In this document: in pieces, positions 33,522-37,263 of the stretch
How the letters are laid out: every line of letters starts with the position of its first letter
Position numbering within the stretch: the stretch's first letter is position 1
Assembly: GCA_934102255.1 (NCBI GenBank)
Contig: CAKOSN010000016.1
Coordinates: forward strand, 1 to 37,263
DNA: 37,263 nt
Source of the DNA: an uncultured Bacilli bacterium
Lineage (GTDB): Bacteria; Bacillota_I; Bacilli_A; RF39; UBA660
Direction: 5' to 3'
Made by a program: the position numbers and the translations under genes
Notes under the pieces: model-generated
Told to the model about the DNA's origin: nothing
The model's input: the letters and a program-made list of their open reading frames with translations, nothing else
Databases searched by the model: none

Positions 33522-35048
33522 TTAGGCATTTGTTAAACTTCTAGTTAAACTTTTGCCTTTTTCATTGTTTTCTTCTTCTTCATTACCAAATCCATATCCA
33601 AGAAGAGATACAGAATGACTTTTAGCTTCTCTAATTAAAGTTTTCTTTTGTTCTAAAAGTTTTCTTGTTAAGTCAACATAGTATTCATGAGGATTGCATA
33701 ATCTTTTAACCTCTGGATATAGTGTTTGCATTTCACTATTACAATAAGCTCGTTTTTCCATAATAGTTTTATCAGGAGCAACAATTTTACCGTCTAAGAC
33801 AACTGGTTCTTGTAATTCTCTTATTCTATAATTACTTAAAGTTGTTGTATTTTCTTCATTAGTTGGGTCAATTAAAGTATAAATTTCCTTATTAATTTCT
33901 TCATCTTGTAAAGCTAATAAATCACCTAAAGCATAACCAGTATTTTTATCATAGAAACGGTATAATCTCTTATAACCTGGTGTTATAGCTTTTAAAATAT
34001 CATCACTTACTTTAATTTTTGAAACATATTTATCATTTTTTAACACAGCGACATTTTTATAAACACAACCAACTCTAGCATTATCTGGTAAAACAATATT
34101 ATCACCAAGACCAATGCTATCAATTACAGCACCTTGGTCTAGTAAAGATTTAATTGTATCTTCCTTTAAACCATTAGATAGACAAATTTTAGCATCATCA
34201 AGTCCAGCATCTGCTAACATTTTCTTAGCTGTTTTTGATAGATAAGCTAAATCGCCAGAATCAATTCTAATACCTTTTAGGCGATATCCATTAGGAATTA
34301 AGTAATCATAAGCTACTTTTATAGCATTTGGTACGCCACTTTTTAAAGTATCATAAGTATCAACAAGTAATACGCAATTATTTGGATAAGCTTTAGCATA
34401 ATTTAAGAATGCTTCATACTCACTATTAGCCTCTGTTACTAAACTATGTGCCATTGTTCCTAGAACTGGAATATTATAAATTTGGCCTGCTAAAGTATTA
34501 GAAGTTCCTACACAGCCAGCAATTACAGCACATTTACTGGCATCTACCGCAGCTTCTACACCCAAAGCACGACGTGCTCCAAATTCCATAATGCCGATAT
34601 TACCAGCAGACTCTACTACTCTTCTTGCTGCTGTCGTATAACAAATATTAGCATTTAAGTAACTTAATAAAATAGTTTCAACAAGTTGTGCTTCAATAAT
34701 TGGAGCTTTAACACTTACTAAAGGTTCGTTAGGAAATACTGGCGTACCGTCTGGTACCGCATAAATACTTCCAGTAAATTTTAAATTTCTTAAATATTCT
34801 AAGTAATCTTCTGGAAATTGTTTAGTGCTTCTTAAATATTCTATATCTTCATCAGTAAAATGAAAGTTTTTAATAAAATCAATAATCTTATCAACGCCTC
34901 CCATTACTCCATATCCTGTTTTAAAAGGATTTTTACGATAGAATGCATCAAAAACTGCTATTTCATCCTTTCGTCCTGCTTTATAATAAGCATATCCCAT
35001 TGTAAATTCATAAAAATCTGTCATCATTGCAATATTATTATTTTTCAT
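33522..35048 (-). CDS. pncB: Nicotinate phosphoribosyltransferase
   Basis: 508 residues. Converts nicotinate and PRPP to nicotinate mononucleotide with ATP. Opening MMTDFYEFTMGYAYYKAG, EFGARRALG (155-163), and GTMAHSLVTE with His201, the phosphorylated residue, are diagnostic. VDTYDTLKSG and RIDSGDLAYLSK follow. Its ATG is two bases after the pncA stop, so the pair is coupled. Confidence 0.97.
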   Translation of the reverse strand: MKNNNIAMMTDFYEFTMGYAYYKAGRKDEIAVFDAFYRKNPFKTGYGVMGGVDKIIDFIKNFHFTDEDIEYLRSTKQFPEDYLEYLRNLKFTGSIYAVPDGTPVFPNEPLVSVKAPIIEAQLVETILLSYLNANICYTTAARRVVESAGNIGIMEFGARRALGVEAAVDASKCAVIAGCVGTSNTLAGQIYNIPVLGTMAHSLVTEANSEYEAFLNYAKAYPNNCVLLVDTYDTLKSGVPNAIKVAYDYLIPNGYRLKGIRIDSGDLAYLSKTAKKMLADAGLDDAKICLSNGLKEDTIKSLLDQGAVIDSIGLGDNIVLPDNARVGCVYKNVAVLKNDKYVSKIKVSDDILKAITPGYKRLYRFYDKNTGYALGDLLALQDEEINKEIYTLIDPTNEENTTTLSNYRIRELQEPVVLDGKIVAPDKTIMEKRAYCNSEMQTLYPEVKRLCNPHEYYVDLTRKLLEQKKTLIREAKSHSVSLLGYGFGNEEEENNEKGKSLTRSLTNA

Positions 35049-35050
35049 AA

Positions 35051-35647
35051 TTATCTACATTCTCTTTCTTTTCTTCTTACTAGTTTTATCCCACTATTTT
35101 CCATATCTTGGAAAGCAATCTCATTACATTTTTCTCTTTTATGTAAATCATTATCAAATGTTTCTACAGCATCTTTATACACCACTACTTCTACATCATA
35201 ATTAATTTCATCAAAGAAATTTCTTAAAGCTATAGCAAAGTTTTTAATACAAATATCTGTACAACAGCCAACTATAACTACTCTTTTTAAGTTAGTCATA
35301 CTTATTAAAGTTGGCATTACATTCGGTGCAAATAAAGCACATGTTGAATTTTTATAAAACAATGCATCAGCATACTCTTCATATATCTTTAATTCTTTTA
35401 TGGTTCTGCTTTCTTCTTCCGTATAACAATGTTCTGGATATCTTTTTAATTCCACACTATCTTTTGTATGTTTATCATTAACTATAAATAGTGCTCCGTT
35501 GTTTTCCATGTTATTTCTAATAATTTGAATTATTTCCGGTACAATTCTTTTAATACCTTTGTCAGCTAAAGCCCCTTCTTCACAGAATCCATTATTCATA
35601 TCAATAACAAATACTGCTTGCTCCTTTTCTATTAGATTTGTTTTCAT
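35051..35647 (-). CDS. pncA: Nicotinamidase (isochorismatase family)
   Basis: 198 residues. Hydrolyses nicotinamide to nicotinate. The catalytic triad is visible: D16 in VIDMNNGF, K99 in LFYKNSTCALF, C133 in GCCTDIC. The metal site is D58 and H60 (NDKH) and H73 (PEHC). GGGAGG precedes the ATG. First gene of the salvage operon, downstream of a consensus promoter with paired palindromes. Confidence 0.93.
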   Translation of the reverse strand: MKTNLIEKEQAVFVIDMNNGFCEEGALADKGIKRIVPEIIQIIRNNMENNGALFIVNDKHTKDSVELKRYPEHCYTEEESRTIKELKIYEEYADALFYKNSTCALFAPNVMPTLISMTNLKRVVIVGCCTDICIKNFAIALRNFFDEINYDVEVVVYKDAVETFDNDLHKREKCNEIAFQDMENSGIKLVRRKERECR

Positions 35648-35677
35648 TTTATTCCTCCCAGCCTTGTTATTATTATT

Positions 35678-35734
35678 TTGTTAATAACAATATATAATTT
35701 TTTAGAAAGAGCTTTTTTCTCTTTCGTTATTAAC
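35678..35734. promoter_or_regulatory. Twin GTTA-N-TAAC palindromes in the pncA leader
   Basis: TTGTTA-A-TAACAA (35678-35690) and GTTA-T-TAAC (35726-35734), centres 46 bases apart. The upstream copy overlaps the predicted transcription start. Between them an inverted repeat GAAAGAG/CTCTTTC (35705-35711, 35719-35725) forms a hairpin with a T- or A-rich loop. The pattern suits a dimeric repressor binding two sites, most likely the NrtR-like protein (inference). Confidence 0.5.
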
Positions 35735-35763
35735 ATTATATTAATATCATATTAATTTGTCAA
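35735..35763 (-). promoter_or_regulatory. Consensus promoter of pncA-pncB
   Basis: Minus strand TTGACA (35758-35763), exactly 17 bases, TATAAT (35735-35740): a perfect sigma-A consensus, the strongest in the window. A promoter this strong implies tight repression when NAD is plentiful. Confidence 0.88.
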
Positions 35764-35803
35764 CTGTTTTTTACAAAAAGTTAAAAAGAATTTAAAAACA
35801 TTA

Positions 35804-36028
35804 TCATTTTACTCTTGGATAAGCTCTTCTTTCATTAGTAAGACCAATTAAATAATCTACACTAGTGCCATAAAATTTAGCAAGTTTTACTAATCTTTCT
35901 ACTGAAATCAACTGTATACCCAATTCATACTTAGAATATTGTTGCTGAGTAGTTCCTAATACTTTAGCTATATCACTTTGTTTATAATCTCTATCTTCTC
36001 TAATTTCTTTTAATCTATTTATTTCCAT
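35804..36028 (-). CDS. Xre-family transcriptional regulator
   Basis: 74 residues, essentially one Xre/Cro helix-turn-helix (5-60): RLKEIREDRDYKQSDIAKVL, TTQQQYSKYELGIQLISVER, LVKLAKFYGTSVDYLIG. Binds DNA as a dimer. AAGGAAGG precedes the ATG. Divergent from the secreted-protein gene, with an inverted repeat in the shared spacer that could be its operator. Its stop lies just 41 bases before the pncA promoter, so some read-through into pncA is possible. Confidence 0.9.
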   Translation of the reverse strand: MEINRLKEIREDRDYKQSDIAKVLGTTQQQYSKYELGIQLISVERLVKLAKFYGTSVDYLIGLTNERRAYPRVK

Positions 36029-36088
36029 TTTTACCTTCCTTAAAATTCATCATTCTAAGGAAATAATCTCATACAATTAAAAAGGTGT

Positions 36089-36122
36089 AATGACTATACA
36101 TTTTATAAGGTGTATAGTTATT
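36089..36122. promoter_or_regulatory. Inverted-repeat operator between xre and the secreted-protein gene
   Basis: AATGACTATACA (36089-36100) and TGTATAGTTATT (36111-36122) are 12-bp arms with one mismatch around a 10-base centre. GGTGTA also occurs as a direct repeat (36084-36089 and 36109-36114). It is central in the divergent spacer, as expected for an Xre autorepressor site. Confidence 0.5.
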
Positions 36123-36150
36123 TTATAAATATAATAGGAGGTTGATTTTT

Positions 36151-37089
36151 ATAAAGAATAAAACAAAAATACTATTTCTAGTACTCATAATAATTTCTTT
36201 AACTATAATCTTTAATAACGCTAAAGAAGTTCATCATAATTCAATAGCAGTTTATCTCGATAATATAGAAAGCACTTCTATTCCTGATAAAAATTCTAAT
36301 TATGTTATAGATAAAATCATTTGTGATAATGATGCAATAGGAACTTGGGATAATGTAAATTGGTCTTTGCTAATTACTAATCTTTCAAAAAGAAGTAACT
36401 GTAAACTATATTTCAAAAGCAAAAAAGATATAACAATCACTTACGACAATAATTATGTTAAAAATAATATATTCGAAGAAAAATATAATACAAGTTACAT
36501 CAATATATCAACTTATTGTCCTGAATCTGACACTTCTTTTTTAAAACGAACTATCGTTGAAGAAAAAGATTATAAAATTTTCACTTTTAAAGCAAGTGCA
36601 GTCGATTGTAGTACCGACGGACCATATTTTAGCAATAAGAGCAATCTTGTTGATAATACAACTCATTATTTCACATTCGAAGCAAAAGCTAGTGATAATG
36701 TAATAGCCCATATCGGTTCAGAACAAAATGGAAGCAATAATTTTAATATTACAACTAAATGGCAAAAGTTCAGTTACGAATTTACAACCAGTTATATAAC
36801 CGATCAAGAATGGAAAAAAGCATTTGAAGTATATTGGTGGCTTCCTAAATCAGGGACAAGAACCTTAGAAATCAGAGATATTCAACTCCAAATTAATACA
36901 TACGATAATTACTCTGCTACATCTTTAAAAGAATATGACACCTTAAATAATACATTACCAACGCCAACTAGAGATAATTATACTTTTTTAGGTTGGTACA
37001 CTGACCCCATTGAAGGTGAAAAAGTATCTTCTGAAACCATTGCAACGGAAGATACCACTTATTATGCGCATTGGCAGTATAATGAATAA
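36151..37089 (+). CDS. Secreted protein with C-terminal InlB B-repeat, ATA start
   Basis: 312 residues if started at 36151. N-terminal signal/anchor (KILFLVLIIISLTIIFNNA), an unassigned Cys-containing region (about 30-90), a probable beta-sandwich, carbohydrate-binding-like domain (about 100-250, HYFTFEAKASDNVIAHIG and KSGTRTLEIRDIQLQ), then a Listeria-Bacteroides (InlB B) repeat at the end (TPTRDNYTFLGWYTDP, YYAHWQYNE). A perfect AGGAGG at 36136-36141 is nine bases before ATAAAGAAT, where an ATG would be ideal. The only other candidates are TTG 36142, touching the ribosome site, and ATT 36145. ATA initiation, or a start-codon mutation weakening the gene, is likely. Surface adhesion is inferred from the domains. 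Confidence 0.72.
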   Translation: MKNKTKILFLVLIIISLTIIFNNAKEVHHNSIAVYLDNIESTSIPDKNSNYVIDKIICDNDAIGTWDNVNWSLLITNLSKRSNCKLYFKSKKDITITYDNNYVKNNIFEEKYNTSYINISTYCPESDTSFLKRTIVEEKDYKIFTFKASAVDCSTDGPYFSNKSNLVDNTTHYFTFEAKASDNVIAHIGSEQNGSNNFNITTKWQKFSYEFTTSYITDQEWKKAFEVYWWLPKSGTRTLEIRDIQLQINTYDNYSATSLKEYDTLNNTLPTPTRDNYTFLGWYTDPIEGEKVSSETIATEDTTYYAHWQYNE

Positions 37090-37263
37090 CAATAAGTCAA
37101 GTAAAAAAAACTACTCATCACTGAATAGGTGCTTCTCATATATTATATCTTATAATGGGCTGAGAAACATCTGACACTTCAAATCAAGATAGTGTTTCCA
37201 AAGTGTGGAGATTTCAAAGACAAATGCTTATAAATAAATAAAAAGAGCAAAAACCTTAAATTT
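37090..37263. other. Right-edge non-coding region with inverted repeats
   Basis: 174 bases without an ORF. Possible pairings on plus: TTCTCA/TGAGAA (37133-37138 with 37161-37166) and ACACT/AGTGT (37174-37178 with 37191-37195). It is more mixed in composition than the usual spacers and may be a structured 3' region or the start of an element cut by the window. No known RNA is recognised. Confidence 0.3.

Noticed and set aside
34860..35201. Plus-strand ORF opposite pncB/pncA
   Set aside because: Antisense shadow; pncB and pncA are complete and conserved on the other strand.
37157..37200. GGGCTGAGA reminiscent of a TPP riboswitch
   Set aside because: The second conserved half is missing, and no thiamine gene follows within the window.
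1..37263. Mycoplasma-type genetic code, CRISPR arrays, insertion sequences, tRNA or rRNA genes
   Set aside because: TGA ends genes and TGG is used for Trp; no regular repeat-spacer array, transposase or recognisable tRNA/rRNA was found on either strand.

Overview
The window is a very AT-rich, gene-dense stretch of a low-GC Gram-positive (Firmicutes/Bacilli-type) chromosome. It uses the standard code: TGG encodes Trp, and TAA, TAG and TGA all end genes, so it is not a Mycoplasma. A Spo0A-type regulator and a clear GerQ spore-coat homologue place it in, or descended from, an endospore-forming lineage. Gene content and composition recall uncultured gut Bacilli related to Erysipelotrichia/RF39, but that placement is inference. 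Nearly all genes lie on the minus strand; only gerQ, a LemA-like gene and a secreted-protein gene are on plus.

Layout by coordinate (transcription mostly right to left). 1-561: the first codons of a gene leaving the window (possibly rpsJ), its leader, and a terminator. 562-8285: glycolysis (gpmI, pgk, gap) with a spo0A-like gene inserted between gpmI and pgk, an unknown gene between pgk and gap, and a TGS-domain nucleoside kinase. 8633-11337: an unknown membrane-anchored protein and whiA. 11338-11767: non-coding DNA with a candidate structured RNA. 11768-16618: a cell-envelope operon, yitT - serine hydrolase - ftsE - ftsX - EnvC/PcsB-like M23 hydrolase, the last three translationally coupled. 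16692-18916: gerQ and lemA on plus, converging on an MBL hydrolase and ung. 19009-24806: the replication/ribosome block, rpsF-ssb-rpsR, then rplI-dnaB-M23/LysM/G5 peptidase-walJ-rlmH chained by overlapping stop/start codons. 25089-28665: a transporter, a DUF4932-like zincin and an NrtR-type regulator. 28974-35647: a pyridine-nucleotide salvage cluster (pncA, pncB, ADP-ribose pyrophosphatase, HAD nucleotidase, glutamine-dependent nadE, an interrupted small ORF, nadD). 35804-37263: an Xre repressor divergent from a secreted InlB-repeat protein.

How it works together: PncA, PncB, NadD and NadE form a complete route from nicotinamide to NAD, and the neighbouring NrtR-like protein, with a degenerate Nudix box, is the obvious regulator. 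A consensus promoter carrying two GTTA-N-TAAC palindromes drives pncA-pncB. FtsEX plus the coiled-coil M23 protein form a septal peptidoglycan-splitting module. The Spo0A-like protein keeps its DNA-binding domain and has a 0A-box-like inverted repeat upstream, but the phosphoacceptor Asp is Ser. The observations most worth a second look are that receiver, the TAG-interrupted ORF between nadE and nadD, the pncA operator pair, the ATA start behind a perfect Shine-Dalgarno at 36151, the candidate structured RNA near 11.6 kb, and a 32-nt repeat present twice.
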